DNA of 64,000 nucleotides from Chryseobacterium sp. FP211-J200 (GCF_001643375.1 NZ_LSHB01000014.1:1-64000), one strand, 5' to 3'. Counted from the stretch's first letter, positions 18,427 to 27,816 are shown. Numbers and translations are program-made. The notes: generated by a model not told the origin, from the letters alone.

Positions 18427-19539
18427 TTAATAATAAGTGATGGATCTCTCCCAAGTAATTCTTTGGTCGATCTTCATTTCACCACTGAACCTATTTTTTG
18501 CAAAAACTGTTTCTTTCTTGTAGATCCAGTTGTTTTGGGAATCATATTTATACTCGTAAACCGTGTATTCTCCATCATCATAAACCGATTTTTCGAGGTC
18601 GCCTTTGTCATTGTATTGGTGGCGAACATAACTTTTTACCGAGCCGTCTTTATTCAAAGATTTCTCCTCCGTCATCCATCCCAGATCATTGTAGACATAC
18701 GAGGTAGATCTGTTGCTCGTCGTATTCTGTCTTACGTTTACAATGGTTTGTTTCTTCAGAAGTTCATTCTTTTTATTGAAGATCAGCAACTCGTTTTCTT
18801 CGCTGTCTTGGAAATTTTTTTCTTGTTTCAGAACATAATATTCATTGTTGGTTTGAGAACAGTTGAAGGTGCTTTTTGTATGCGATGTTTTATCTTTTTC
18901 GTTGTTGAGCTTTAATTCTGAAAGTCCCATTTCGTTATACAAAAATTGGTAGCTTCCCAAAGGCGATTCCGAATCCGAGAAATAAAATTTTATAGATTCC
19001 AACAGGTTTTTGGAATTGTAAAAAAATAGATTTTTGTCTTTCAGCTTCAGGTTGTTTTTGGATTGGTTTCCCATGTTCTCGTACACAGCAGACTGCAATG
19101 ATCCCTGTTCAGAAAATGTGAGATCTTTGATGTTTCCTCTGGAAAGTGATGATTCATAACCAACCAGAGTATCTCTTTTTTCTATGATTTTCACGCTTTT
19201 TACTTTGCCCTTCAGTAGCCAACCTTTGCTGGTGATCCCTTCTCCTCTTTTATCTGATGCGAGAATCATTGCGACATCTTTACAGGCACATTTTTTCGCA
19301 TCAGGATTTAGGCTGAGATTTTCTATTTTTTTTTCTGGTTCTCTATAAACTTTATCTTCAGTTGGCGCAGGAACTGGAGGTGACATGTATTCAATATCTT
19401 TTTCTACTGAGATTTCTTCAGTTTTTATAGGGATTGTTTTTTCAATTGTTGGTGGCGGAGGCGTTTGTTTCTTTTTCTTTTGTGCAATGACAAAGATGTT
19501 GCAGAAGAGAAATGGGATTATTAGAATGTAGTTTTTCAT
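18427..19539 (-). CDS. Exported protein with Rhs-like YD repeats, unrecognised
   Basis: A 370-residue protein with a signal peptide (residues 1-19, ending VIAQ) and a Lys/Pro-rich linker KKKKKQTPPPPTIEKT. From about residue 170 onward it has tandem strands of the type YVYNDLGWMTEEKSLNKDG, HQYNDKGDLEKSVYDDG and YEYKYDSQNNWIYK, spaced like Rhs/YD wrapping repeats. No toxin domain follows the repeats. I do not recognise the family. It is last in a leftward set of three exported proteins and its start overlaps the preceding stop by one base (TAATG type). It may be an envelope or surface protein; that is inference from the signal peptide and repeats. Confidence 0.75.
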   Translation of the reverse strand: MKNYILIIPFLFCNIFVIAQKKKKQTPPPPTIEKTIPIKTEEISVEKDIEYMSPPVPAPTEDKVYREPEKKIENLSLNPDAKKCACKDVAMILASDKRGEGITSKGWLLKGKVKSVKIIEKRDTLVGYESSLSRGNIKDLTFSEQGSLQSAVYENMGNQSKNNLKLKDKNLFFYNSKNLLESIKFYFSDSESPLGSYQFLYNEMGLSELKLNNEKDKTSHTKSTFNCSQTNNEYYVLKQEKNFQDSEENELLIFNKKNELLKKQTIVNVRQNTTSNRSTSYVYNDLGWMTEEKSLNKDGSVKSYVRHQYNDKGDLEKSVYDDGEYTVYEYKYDSQNNWIYKKETVFAKNRFSGEMKIDQRITWERSITYY

Positions 19540-20159
19540 CAGTATTTTTTAGGGTTTAATTTTTTTTCTGATCTAATGATATTTTCTAAGGTCTTTTGAT
19601 ACTCGATGTCATAGTGGTCGAGTCCGTTTTCACCCTCGCCTTCTTTTATGACGTAACCAAAATCCTTAACTTTATTTCCCTCGATCTTATAAAAGCTTGT
19701 CCAGTTTCTGCCAGACATTACCACGCAATCGATGAGGTTATATTTTTCAAGATAGTGTGGGTTTTTGATCTCATTGAAGCCTTCGATCTTTCTCAGTTTC
19801 TGATTTTTAAAATCGACAATAAAAAGATTGTAAGTCAAATTGCTTCTGACATCCGAAATGTTCTCTACCAAAATATCTTTGATCCCGTCACCATTGAAGT
19901 CTATGAATTCAATGTTTTTGAACTGACTGAATAATTTTTCTTGATGAAGGATTTTCTCTTTTCCATTAATTTTTTTTGAGAATGTAAAAACAACATTGGT
20001 TTTTGTCTCATCCCAACTCTCATCTTTTGGATCAAATTCCAAAGAAACAGAATAACCTTTTTTATTAAAGATTGAATCACAGTTTATTTTCTTCACTTCT
20101 TTGTTTTGAGCAAAAACTAAGATTGGAAAAAATAAAATTAGAATAATGTGGTTTATCAT
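19539..20159 (-). CDS. Exported protein with FG-GAP-like repeat, unrecognised
   Basis: A 206-residue protein with an N-terminal signal peptide (residues 1-17, ending VFAQ). The segment EFIDFNGDGIKDILVEN around residues 94-110 looks like one calcium-binding FG-GAP/VCBS blade (DxNGDGxxD). The C-terminal part contains SGRNWTSFYKIEGNKV and a Glu-rich tail. A single blade cannot make a propeller, so the fold is unclear. It is the middle gene of a tight three-gene set, four bases after the TonB-C-like gene and overlapping the Rhs-like gene. Confidence 0.72.
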   Translation of the reverse strand: MINHIILILFFPILVFAQNKEVKKINCDSIFNKKGYSVSLEFDPKDESWDETKTNVVFTFSKKINGKEKILHQEKLFSQFKNIEFIDFNGDGIKDILVENISDVRSNLTYNLFIVDFKNQKLRKIEGFNEIKNPHYLEKYNLIDCVVMSGRNWTSFYKIEGNKVKDFGYVIKEGEGENGLDHYDIEYQKTLENIIRSEKKLNPKKY

Positions 20160-20162
20160 AAG

Positions 20163-20903
20163 TTAAGGAAAAGTAATTGTAATGGATTGTAAGCTTTTAA
20201 CTGCCAATCCTTTGTAAGTGTTTGGCTTCCAATTGTATTTGATGATTTTATTTTTTATGGCTGATAAAATTTGTTTTTCAAATTCTAAATTGCTTTTAAT
20301 TTTAAAATCTGATTCCAAATCTATATTTTCTGCTTTTCCATCTTTGTCAATTGTGAAAAAAGCGTAAACTTTAGAAGAAATTTCATTACTTTTAATATAA
20401 TTCTTTGGTAACTTAAACCTTTTCCAAAAATCGATTTCAAAATTATTTTCAGAAAATTTAATACGTTCAATTCTATAATCAAATATTTTATCAGGATTAT
20501 TTTTAATAAAGAGATTTAGAGCTTCATCAATTTTTTCTTCAAAAAAATGCTCGCCGAACCTATTTTCTGCTGACTTAGTCATAAAACTCTTGTAGCATTG
20601 GTTTGAGCTGTAAAAACCAGCAATGTCACTTTCCATCCAACTGCCTCCAAAACTTATCCCAAAAGGTTTTAAAATTTCTGAAAATTCTTTTTCTTGAAGA
20701 AAATTGTCACCATAAGGTGCGGGTGTATTGATATAGTAAATGGTTTTTGTCTTAGAATCTTCTAATGCTTTCTCTTTATCAGCATTACATTTTTTCTCAA
20801 AATTTTTGCTAATCTCTTCCAATCTCTTTTTCTGCAAAGAGTCTAGTTGGGAATGGAGAAAAAAAGAATTAAAAACTAAAAATAATGCAGATAATTTTTT
20901 CAT
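20163..20903 (-). CDS. Exported protein with TonB C-terminal-like domain, unrecognised
   Basis: A 246-residue protein with a signal peptide (about residues 1-18). The last 75 residues (SSKVYAFFTIDKDGKAENIDLES, then LEFEKQILSAIKNKIIKYNWKPNTYKGLAVKS) resemble the TonB C-terminal domain: a strand with DKDGK, a helix, and a Trp-Lys-Pro turn before the last strand. There is no N-terminal anchoring helix of the TonB type beyond the signal peptide, so it is probably periplasmic rather than an energy transducer. It is first of three exported-protein genes and starts four bases after nadD ends, so it may share the nadD-containing transcript. Confidence 0.72.
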   Translation of the reverse strand: MKKLSALFLVFNSFFLHSQLDSLQKKRLEEISKNFEKKCNADKEKALEDSKTKTIYYINTPAPYGDNFLQEKEFSEILKPFGISFGGSWMESDIAGFYSSNQCYKSFMTKSAENRFGEHFFEEKIDEALNLFIKNNPDKIFDYRIERIKFSENNFEIDFWKRFKLPKNYIKSNEISSKVYAFFTIDKDGKAENIDLESDFKIKSNLEFEKQILSAIKNKIIKYNWKPNTYKGLAVKSLQSITITFP

Positions 20904-20906
20904 AGA

Positions 20907-21497
20907 TTATTTATAAAATGAAGAACCATCCAAATAATCAAATACTTCCGGTGGCAGCATTGGCCTTACATTTTTGCCTTCCTTTATCATATTTCGGATT
21001 TCTGTGGCCGACAGTTCTATGATGGGCGCATTGATTTGATGGATATTTTCGTGTTTCAAGTAATCACCTTTTTTTTCTTCTTCAGAAATTCTAGGATAGA
21101 CGATAATCTGATAATTTTCCAGGAGCAATTCATAATTTTTCCACTTATGAAGGCTTCCCAAATTGTCTTCGCCCATGATCAATGAAAATGAAAAATCCGT
21201 ATATTTTTCTTTCAGATACGTCAAAGTATCAATCGTGTAACTCGGCACAGGTAAAGAAAATTCCACATTCGAAGCGCGCATTTTTGGGTAATTTTTGATG
21301 GCGAGCTGAACCATATCCAAACGGTTGTGGTCCTTAAGCAAAGTTTTTTTGTCTTTGAAGGGATTTTGCGGGCTTACTACAAACCACAATTCCTCCATAT
21401 CAGAATTTTCTAAAATGTAATTCCCTAATATCAAATGCCCGATATGAATCGGGTTGAATGAGCCAAAAAAAAGGCCAATCTTCTTACGGTTTTCCAA
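20907..21497 (-). CDS. nadD: Nicotinate-nucleotide adenylyltransferase
   Basis: A 196-residue nucleotidylyltransferase that adenylates nicotinate mononucleotide to deamido-NAD in the NAD pathway. The N-terminal GLFFGSFNPIHIGHLILG contains the GxFxPxHxGH motif that binds ATP. WFVVSPQNPFKDKKTLLKDHNRLDM and the C-terminal IELSATEIRNMIKEGK (SxTxxR) complete the active site. Length is normal. The start at ATG 21497 keeps the phosphate-binding motif close to the N-terminus. Confidence 0.94.
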   Translation of the reverse strand: MENRKKIGLFFGSFNPIHIGHLILGNYILENSDMEELWFVVSPQNPFKDKKTLLKDHNRLDMVQLAIKNYPKMRASNVEFSLPVPSYTIDTLTYLKEKYTDFSFSLIMGEDNLGSLHKWKNYELLLENYQIIVYPRISEEEKKGDYLKHENIHQINAPIIELSATEIRNMIKEGKNVRPMLPPEVFDYLDGSSFYK

Positions 21498-21578
21498 AAT
21501 TATAACAGGTTTTGAATCTCAAATTTAAGTCAATTAGTTTAATTATACATCAACAGATTTGTTCTAAAAGAGCACATG

Positions 21579-21612
21579 AAAACGCCCGATGCAATATGTA
21601 TCGGACGTTTTA
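21579..21612 (-). terminator. Terminator downstream of recJ
   Basis: AAAACGCCCGAT and ATCGGACGTTTT form a near-perfect 12-bp stem around a 9-base loop in the spacer between nadD and recJ, with T-runs on the minus strand. Confidence 0.75.
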
Positions 21613-21634
21613 ATATTTTTAGTTCCTCATTTTC

Positions 21635-23347
21635 TTAATCTCGAAAATTCACATCTCTGATGTTCAAGAAATGGGAAACGTTTCCTTTCCAATGATTTTC
21701 CTCTATTGTAAATGCGAGATCGAAAGTTTTGGTTTTGAAATCTTCGGCAAATTGTCCAAAGCGGAATCCTACACATTCCACATTTCTGCCAGTTGTCGGC
21801 TGTAAAATGTTGAACTTGAGATGCGTGCTTTCTTTTCCCATCAACCTGACATAGCCATTGACTTTCACATTTTTGAGAACCAAGATCGGCTTCATGTTTT
21901 GAGGTCCAAATGGAGCTAGTTTTCTATGGAAATTGATGAACTCACGGTTCAGATCTTCTGGATTCACAACACTGTCAACATAGATTGTTGGTTCTTTCTG
22001 ATGTTCCTGAATATTATCTTTAACGTAATCTTCAAATCTGATTTTAAATTCCTCAAACTTTTCCTTCTCCATAGAGAGTCCTGCTGCAGCCTGATGTCCA
22101 CCAAATTTCATAAACAGGTCAGAACAGAATTCCAATGCTTTGTGAATGTCAAAATCAGAAACAGATCTTGCAGACGCTACCATTTCGCCGTTATTTCCTT
22201 CGGTAAAGACCAAGGTTGGTTTGAAGTAATTTTCTATCAATCTGGAAGCCACAATTCCAATCACACCTTTGTTCCAAATTGGGTCGTAGACAATCGTGGA
22301 ATAGCGCTGGGTCTTATGCATCTCCAAAGCCTGATTCATCGCGGATTGTGTGATGTTGATGTCCATCTCACGGCGTTCATCATTCAGGTTGATGATGTTT
22401 TCAACCATTTGCTGAGCCTGTTTCAGGTTGTCCGAGATCATTAGTTCAACCGAAGCTTTAGCATGAGAGATCCTTCCCGCCGCATTGATCTTCGGAGCAA
22501 TGTCAAACACGATATTCGAGATTTCAAAGTGTGCCAATTTCTCTTCAGGAATCAATAATCTCAATCCGAATTTCCTTGTTTTTCTAAGGAATTTCAAACC
22601 TTGCATTGCCAAAACACGATTCTCACCAGTCATCGCAACAATGTCTGAAGCAATACTGATTGCAAGCAGATCTGTCAATTCAAACAGTTCACTTTCGGGA
22701 ATTTTATAGATCGTATTAAGTCCCTGACAAAGTTTGAAACCAACGCCACAACCACTCAATTCCTTGTAGGGATATCGGCAGTCTTTTCTTTTCGGATCCA
22801 GAACGGCAATTGCTTTCGGAAGTTCTTCGCCTGGTAAATGGTGATCGCAAATAATGAAATCCACACCTACAGAATTGGCGTAATCTATTTTGTCCACAGA
22901 TTTGATCCCGCAATCCAAAGCGATGATCAATGAAAATCCGTTGTCTTTTGCGAAGTCGATTCCTTCGTCGGAAATTCCGTAACCTTCGACATTTCTGTCC
23001 GGAATATAAAAATCAAGGTATTTTTTGTCGACGATCTTGCTTAGGTACAAGTACATCAAAGCCACCGAAGTGGTTCCGTCGACATCATAATCGCCGTAAA
23101 CCAATATTTTTTCACCATTTTCTATGGACGTTGCAATGCGTTCAACCGCTCTTTGCATGTCGGCCATCAGGAAAGGATTGTGGATGTCTGTGCCGTTTGG
23201 TTTGAAGAATTCGCGGGCTTTCTGATAATTATCGATGCCACGCATGACCAAGATCTTGGACTCTAAAGTTCCAAAACCAATAGAAGAAATTAATCCATCA
23301 ACAATTTCTTCGTCCGGCTCGGGTTTATAGATCCATTTTTGACTCAT
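21635..23347 (-). CDS. recJ: Single-stranded-DNA-specific exonuclease RecJ
   Basis: A 570-residue DHH-family nuclease that degrades single-stranded DNA 5' to 3' in recombination and mismatch repair. The DHH domain has KILVYGDYDVDGTTSVALMY, the metal-binding FSLIIALDCGIKS, FIICDHHLPGEELP and NAAGRISHA. The DHHA1 domain has GVIGIVASRLIENYFKPT and KFGGHQAAAGLSM. A C-terminal OB-like region ends in HFLNIRDVNF. Length and motif order are those of full RecJ. Confidence 0.95.
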   Translation of the reverse strand: MSQKWIYKPEPDEEIVDGLISSIGFGTLESKILVMRGIDNYQKAREFFKPNGTDIHNPFLMADMQRAVERIATSIENGEKILVYGDYDVDGTTSVALMYLYLSKIVDKKYLDFYIPDRNVEGYGISDEGIDFAKDNGFSLIIALDCGIKSVDKIDYANSVGVDFIICDHHLPGEELPKAIAVLDPKRKDCRYPYKELSGCGVGFKLCQGLNTIYKIPESELFELTDLLAISIASDIVAMTGENRVLAMQGLKFLRKTRKFGLRLLIPEEKLAHFEISNIVFDIAPKINAAGRISHAKASVELMISDNLKQAQQMVENIINLNDERREMDINITQSAMNQALEMHKTQRYSTIVYDPIWNKGVIGIVASRLIENYFKPTLVFTEGNNGEMVASARSVSDFDIHKALEFCSDLFMKFGGHQAAAGLSMEKEKFEEFKIRFEDYVKDNIQEHQKEPTIYVDSVVNPEDLNREFINFHRKLAPFGPQNMKPILVLKNVKVNGYVRLMGKESTHLKFNILQPTTGRNVECVGFRFGQFAEDFKTKTFDLAFTIEENHWKGNVSHFLNIRDVNFRD

Positions 23348-23385
23348 AGCTACAAAAGTAATGAAAAATTATCGATAAGAAATTA

Positions 23386-23413
23386 AAAAAGCCACCAATT
23401 TGATTGATAGCTT
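23386..23413 (-). terminator. Possible terminator after the T9SS protein gene
   Basis: On the minus strand an imperfect stem (AAGC...CCAAT against ATTG...GCTT) is followed by TTTTTT. The stem has two mismatches, so the call is modest. Confidence 0.45.
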
Positions 23414-23438
23414 GTATTGGAAATCAAAAATTTAGTGC

Positions 23439-24332
23439 TTAATTTTTGATGAATTTTTTGGTCTCAATTCCAGATCTTGTTTCGATTGAAATAATATAAT
23501 TGCCTTTCGGTAACGCGGAAATGTCGATTTTCGAAAGGTTGTCAGATTTAATTAATGAACCTTTGATGTCGTATATTTTAATGGATTTAATTTCCGCGTC
23601 AGATTTGATATTAATGAAATCATAACTTGGATTAGGGAAAATACTGATCTGGGTTTTATTAATGTCATTCACAGCCAATTGGTCCATATCCTTAATAATG
23701 ATATTATCGATAATAAAACCGCTGCCGTCATTATCAAATTCAAAATTTAAGTCGTTCGCCCTCAATACTTTATCGCTTAATGCGGAAGTGTGAACCAGTT
23801 GATTGTCAAGATAATATTTAACGTTTTTTTCTATGACGTGGTCTATTTCAATTCGTAAATTATACCATCTGTCAGGAATCCAATTTCCAAGATCCAAGAA
23901 ATTAACATCGCTGTCCGCATAAAATTTACCGCTAATTAGAAAATTGAATCCGCCAGCCCAAGAATAATTTCCATTATTGTTATAGTACAGAGACAACATG
24001 TAATATTCTGAACTGTTCAATTTCTCCAGCTTAACATCCGCAGAAACCGAAAGCCTGTTGTATTCTGGGATTTTTTTGAAGAGGTAAGTCATATTTCCTG
24101 TGTAGTCGTTCGTGCTTGTCACTTCCACAGAATTATTGCCATCGGTCGCTTTTCCTGTAACGACTTTAAAGTTATTATTTGGAACATTGTCTGTTTTTAC
24201 CGTCCATTCTTTTTGTCCGACAACTGTTCCAAGATTATAGCCTTCGGAAGTTTCAAATGAAATTTTTTGTTGTTGTGCAAAGATTGAAATTGATAGAAAA
24301 GCAGTGGCTAAAGAGAATAAAAATTTTGTCAT
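23439..24332 (-). CDS. Secreted protein with T9SS type A sorting domain
   Basis: A 297-residue protein with a signal peptide (residues 1-19, ending IFAQ). Residues about 25-215 resemble a concanavalin-like/laminin-G jelly roll (TSEGYNLGTVVGQKEW, RWYNLRIEIDH, KYYLDNQLVHTSALSD), which in similar proteins binds or covers glycans. Residues about 225-297 form the sorting tail: SIFPNPSYDFINIKSD, IKIYDIKGSLIK, ISALPKGNYIISIET and the final KFIKN. Type IX secretion moves such proteins to the cell surface. No catalytic domain is visible. It neighbours a second T9SS cargo with the same FIKN ending. Confidence 0.85.
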   Translation of the reverse strand: MTKFLFSLATAFLSISIFAQQQKISFETSEGYNLGTVVGQKEWTVKTDNVPNNNFKVVTGKATDGNNSVEVTSTNDYTGNMTYLFKKIPEYNRLSVSADVKLEKLNSSEYYMLSLYYNNNGNYSWAGGFNFLISGKFYADSDVNFLDLGNWIPDRWYNLRIEIDHVIEKNVKYYLDNQLVHTSALSDKVLRANDLNFEFDNDGSGFIIDNIIIKDMDQLAVNDINKTQISIFPNPSYDFINIKSDAEIKSIKIYDIKGSLIKSDNLSKIDISALPKGNYIISIETRSGIETKKFIKN

Positions 24333-24403
24333 AGATCATATAAAAGGGAAGCGAATATAGAAAATATATGACAAATGAAATCATTTAAAGTCTTCATTAT
24401 TAG

Positions 24404-24440
24404 TCAAAAAAAATCAGCCTCCTAAAAATATGAGGCTGAT
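24404..24440 (-). terminator. Terminator after the ELWxxDGT gene
   Basis: ATCAGCCTC (24413-24421) and GAGGCTGAT (24432-24440) form a 9-bp perfect stem; on the minus strand it is followed by eight T residues. Confidence 0.85.
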
Positions 24441-24462
24441 CTGCAGCTTAAAAACGAATTGA

Positions 24463-26073
24463 TTAATTCTTGATGAATTTTTTATTGGTCTTTCCTTTAG
24501 GTGTCTGAACTTCAATAAGGTAAGTTCCTTTTGGGAGTTGGGAAACGTCTATTGCTGGATTGTTGCTTTTAGGATTATATGTTTTTATTAATTTTCCGTC
24601 CAAGCCGTAGATAGAAAGTTGATTGACAATTTCTTTATTTGATGTTTGAACTTTTAATTCAGCTTGCACAGGATTCGGATAAACCTGGATTGAGACTGTT
24701 TTTTGAACGTCGTTAACGCCCAATTCTCCCAGCGAAAGTTTCCAAAGTTCCACGCCATTGTCGTCATATTCTGCTTTGAAATATAATTCGTCATTTAATT
24801 CTGTAAAGAAAGGCAGGAAATATAAAGGGCTAGGTTCAGTCGCGTTTGCTGGTGCCAATTTTATGGTTCCACTTTCTGAGCCGTCGGTCATCCACAATTC
24901 GCTGCCGTTACTTCCATCGATGGCCACAAAGAAAAGTTTGTCTTTGAAGGTGGCGAAGAAATTTGGCGCAGAGTAACCAGTTGGATTGATGTCTTTCAGC
25001 ATATACGTTCCATCAGGAGTTCCGTCGCTCACCCAAAGTTCTTCGGAATGAACGCCATCTGTCGCCTGGAAATAAACTTTGTCGTTATAGACCGTTAAAG
25101 CTCCGGGGAAAGAATCTACACCTCCCGGATTAATGTCTTTCACGAGAACGGTTCCAGCTTCTGTGCCGTCTGTGGTCCAAAGTTCAGCACCGTGCACACC
25201 ATCAGTTGCACGGAAGCATAGTCTGCCATTGATCTCGACAAACTCATTGATGCTGGAACCATCGGTTGGATTGATATCTTTCAAAAGCACAGTTCCAGTT
25301 TCGGTTCCGTCTGTTACCCACAATTCATCACCGTTTTCGTCATCCGCTCTGAAGAAAAGTTTGTCATTGAAGACTTTAAACCTTCTTGGCGAAGAGTCCG
25401 AACCAACGAAAATGTCTTTTACCATGTAAGTTCCGGCTTCTGTGCCGTCTGTGGTCCAAAGTTCCCAACCGTCCGTTCCATTGCTGGCTTGGAAGTATAT
25501 TTTTCCTTTGTATTCTGTAAATTCATATGAATAGGAACTTTCTCCTCCTGGCGCAATGTCTTTCACCATGTATGTTCCTGCTTCTGTGCCGTCCGTTATC
25601 CAAACTTCCTCACCGTGAGTCCCATCATTGGCAACAAAAATTGCTCTGTTTCCAGATGGTTTAAAATTCAAAGCAACGGAACTTTCTTCGCCGGGATATA
25701 TGTCTTTTAGTAGTTTTGTTCCTGTTTCGGTTCCGTCGGTCACCCATAATTCGATTCCAGTAATTCCGTCAAAAGCACGGAACACCAATTTGCCACCAGC
25801 TTCTGTGAGTTCAACAATACCTGAATTTCCTGTTGGATTAATATCTTTCACGAGTTTGGTGCCTGCGCTGGTGCCGTCTGTTGCCCAAAGTTCATTTTCG
25901 TGGATGCCATCATCTGCAGAGAAGTAGAGTTTATTTCCAAAGGTCTTTAATTGTGAAATGGATGAGCCTTCTGAGCCAGGATTTAAGTCCTTCAAAATAT
26001 TGATGTTAATATTTTGTGATATTACGAATAATGGTGAGGCAGTTGCGATTAATGAGGCAAAAATTCTCTTCAT
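24463..26073 (-). CDS. Secreted ELWxxDGT-repeat protein with T9SS sorting domain
   Basis: A 536-residue protein with a signal peptide (about residues 1-19). From residue 24 to about 435 it consists of roughly eight tandem repeats of 47-49 residues, each ending in a variant of ELWxTDGTxxGT and continuing VKDINPG: ELWATDGT, ELWVTDGT, EVWITDGT, ELWTTDGT, ELWVTDGT, ELWTTDGT, ELWVSDGT and ELWMTDGS. Repeats of this type are predicted to form a beta-propeller. The tail (VSIQVYPNPVQAELKVQ, LDVSQLPKGTYLIEVQTP-like strand, final KFIKN) is a type A sorting domain. The ligand is unknown. It is surface exposed or released by type IX secretion. Confidence 0.88.
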   Translation of the reverse strand: MKRIFASLIATASPLFVISQNININILKDLNPGSEGSSISQLKTFGNKLYFSADDGIHENELWATDGTSAGTKLVKDINPTGNSGIVELTEAGGKLVFRAFDGITGIELWVTDGTETGTKLLKDIYPGEESSVALNFKPSGNRAIFVANDGTHGEEVWITDGTEAGTYMVKDIAPGGESSYSYEFTEYKGKIYFQASNGTDGWELWTTDGTEAGTYMVKDIFVGSDSSPRRFKVFNDKLFFRADDENGDELWVTDGTETGTVLLKDINPTDGSSINEFVEINGRLCFRATDGVHGAELWTTDGTEAGTVLVKDINPGGVDSFPGALTVYNDKVYFQATDGVHSEELWVSDGTPDGTYMLKDINPTGYSAPNFFATFKDKLFFVAIDGSNGSELWMTDGSESGTIKLAPANATEPSPLYFLPFFTELNDELYFKAEYDDNGVELWKLSLGELGVNDVQKTVSIQVYPNPVQAELKVQTSNKEIVNQLSIYGLDGKLIKTYNPKSNNPAIDVSQLPKGTYLIEVQTPKGKTNKKFIKN

Positions 26074-26154
26074 TTACTTTTAATTTAATTTAAAGTCTCA
26101 ATTTATGAATTTTTAATAAAATTTATTAGTGTTTGAATGTAATATTAATGTTAA

Positions 26155-26187
26155 ATAAAAAAACCTTCCGAGAAATCTCGAAAGGTC
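26155..26187 (-). terminator. Terminator downstream of the catalase gene
   Basis: ACCTTCCGAGA and TCTCGAAAGGT form a stem around a short AA loop (26163-26186); on the minus strand a T-run follows. Confidence 0.8.
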
Positions 26188-26215
26188 CTATTTTATTTGT
26201 CTATTAACTCAAAGC

Positions 26216-27706
26216 CTATTTGGTGTGATTCATCATATTTGTGTCAATATTGACACCAATTCCTTGCGCTACTCTCATTCCTAGTTCGATGTTCGCTCGG
26301 AAGAAATGACAAAGCTGACGGTTGATAATCTCATCACGTTTCGGTCCGTCTACACCGCCAAGATGTCCAACAATGTTATTTACCAAAGCTGTTCTCGCTT
26401 CTTGGTCTAAAGCTTTAGTGTAGAATAATCCTGGTTGCGTGTAATGATCGTCATCATTTTGGTTTCTGTCGAAGTGGGCCACTCGGGAATTGTCCAAGTC
26501 ATATTCCAGATTTTTGTACGATTCCGTTGGTTCCACATCGCTGAAGCTGTTTGGGAAATAATTCGGTTCATCACCATAATTAACATCGCTTGCCATAGAA
26601 CCACTTCTCTGGAAATTGTTAACTGCAAATGGACATCTGTTAACTTCAAGCTGATGAGAATTAACGCCCAATCTATATCGGTGCGCATCAGCGTAAGAGA
26701 ATAATCTGCCTTGCAACATTTTGTCCGGAGAAAAACTAATTCCGTCAACCAAATGACTTGGCGCAAAAGCAGCTTGTTCTACGTGAACGAAGTAGTTTCT
26801 TGGCACTTCATTCAGTTCCATAACACCAACTTCTTGTAACGGAAATTCATCCTGGAACCAAACTTTCGTTACATCAAACGGATTCCAACGCCATTCTTTC
26901 GCTTGCTCTTCTGTCATCGTTTGGATATACAGTTTCCATTTTGGAAATTCTCCTTTTTCTATAGCATTTACCAGATCTTCCTGAGAAAAGTCCGGGTTTT
27001 CGCCTTTCATTTTTGTGGCCTCGTCATCTGTAAAGTTTTTGATGCCTTGCTGCGTTTTGAAATGGAATTTCACCCAAGTTCTTTCATTGTTTTCATTAAT
27101 TAAAGAAAAAGTGTGGCTTCCAAATCCGTGCATGTGACGATATCCGTGTGGCGTTCCTCTATCAGACATTAATATTAAAACTTGATGAAGCGATTCTGGA
27201 TTTAAAGACCAAAAGTCCCAAACCATCGTTTTACTTTTCAAATTGGTTTTTGGAACACGCTTTTGAGTATGAATGAAATCTGGAAATTTCTTAGCGTCTT
27301 TAATAAAGAAAACCGGCGTGTTGTTTCCAACCAGATCCCAGTTTCCATCTTCTGTATAAAATTTCAAGGCGAAACCTCTCGGGTCTCTTTCTGTATCGGC
27401 ACTTCCCATTTCTCCACCAACTGTAGAGAATCTCGCAAACATTTTGCACGAGTTTCCAACTTGGGAGAAAAGTTTTGCTCTTGTCAGATGGCTGATATCG
27501 TGGGTCACTGTAAAAGTTCCGTAAGCACCAGAGCCTTTGGCGTGGACAATTCTTTCCGGGATCCTTTCTCTTACGAAGTGTGCAAGGTTCTCCTGAAGGA
27601 TAAAATCCTGTAAAAGAACCGGGCCGCGTGGGCCAACGGTTTGCGAATCCTGATGCTCATAATAAGGAGCTCCCACAGAATTGGTGAGTTTTTTCTTGTT
27701 TTCCAT
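26216..27706 (-). CDS. katA: Monofunctional heme catalase
   Basis: A 496-residue clade 3-type small-subunit catalase that dismutates hydrogen peroxide. The distal His lies in RIVHAKGSGAYGTF, the Asn in LVGNNTPVFFIKD, and RFSTVGGEMGSADTERDPRG precedes it. The proximal heme Tyr is in RLFSYADAHRYRLG. Ends in NIDTNMMNHTK. Length is typical of KatA. It is divergent from oxyR with a 110-base shared spacer, the usual arrangement for a peroxide-induced catalase, so activation by the neighbouring OxyR is likely. The start at ATG 27706 gives the expected N-terminus. Confidence 0.96.
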   Translation of the reverse strand: MENKKKLTNSVGAPYYEHQDSQTVGPRGPVLLQDFILQENLAHFVRERIPERIVHAKGSGAYGTFTVTHDISHLTRAKLFSQVGNSCKMFARFSTVGGEMGSADTERDPRGFALKFYTEDGNWDLVGNNTPVFFIKDAKKFPDFIHTQKRVPKTNLKSKTMVWDFWSLNPESLHQVLILMSDRGTPHGYRHMHGFGSHTFSLINENNERTWVKFHFKTQQGIKNFTDDEATKMKGENPDFSQEDLVNAIEKGEFPKWKLYIQTMTEEQAKEWRWNPFDVTKVWFQDEFPLQEVGVMELNEVPRNYFVHVEQAAFAPSHLVDGISFSPDKMLQGRLFSYADAHRYRLGVNSHQLEVNRCPFAVNNFQRSGSMASDVNYGDEPNYFPNSFSDVEPTESYKNLEYDLDNSRVAHFDRNQNDDDHYTQPGLFYTKALDQEARTALVNNIVGHLGGVDGPKRDEIINRQLCHFFRANIELGMRVAQGIGVNIDTNMMNHTK

Positions 27707-27783
27707 ATTTCAGATTTTATTGATTTATGATATTTTAATGCTAAATTCGATAAAAAAACCTATTCATGAAACAAATTAATAAG

Positions 27784-27791
27784 TATATTTG
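27784..27791 (+). promoter_or_regulatory. -7 promoter element for oxyR
   Basis: TATATTTG matches TAnnTTTG, 25 bases upstream of the GTG start of oxyR in the divergent katA-oxyR spacer. Confidence 0.5.
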
Positions 27792-27816
27792 TCATAGATA
27801 AAATAAATTACAAGTC

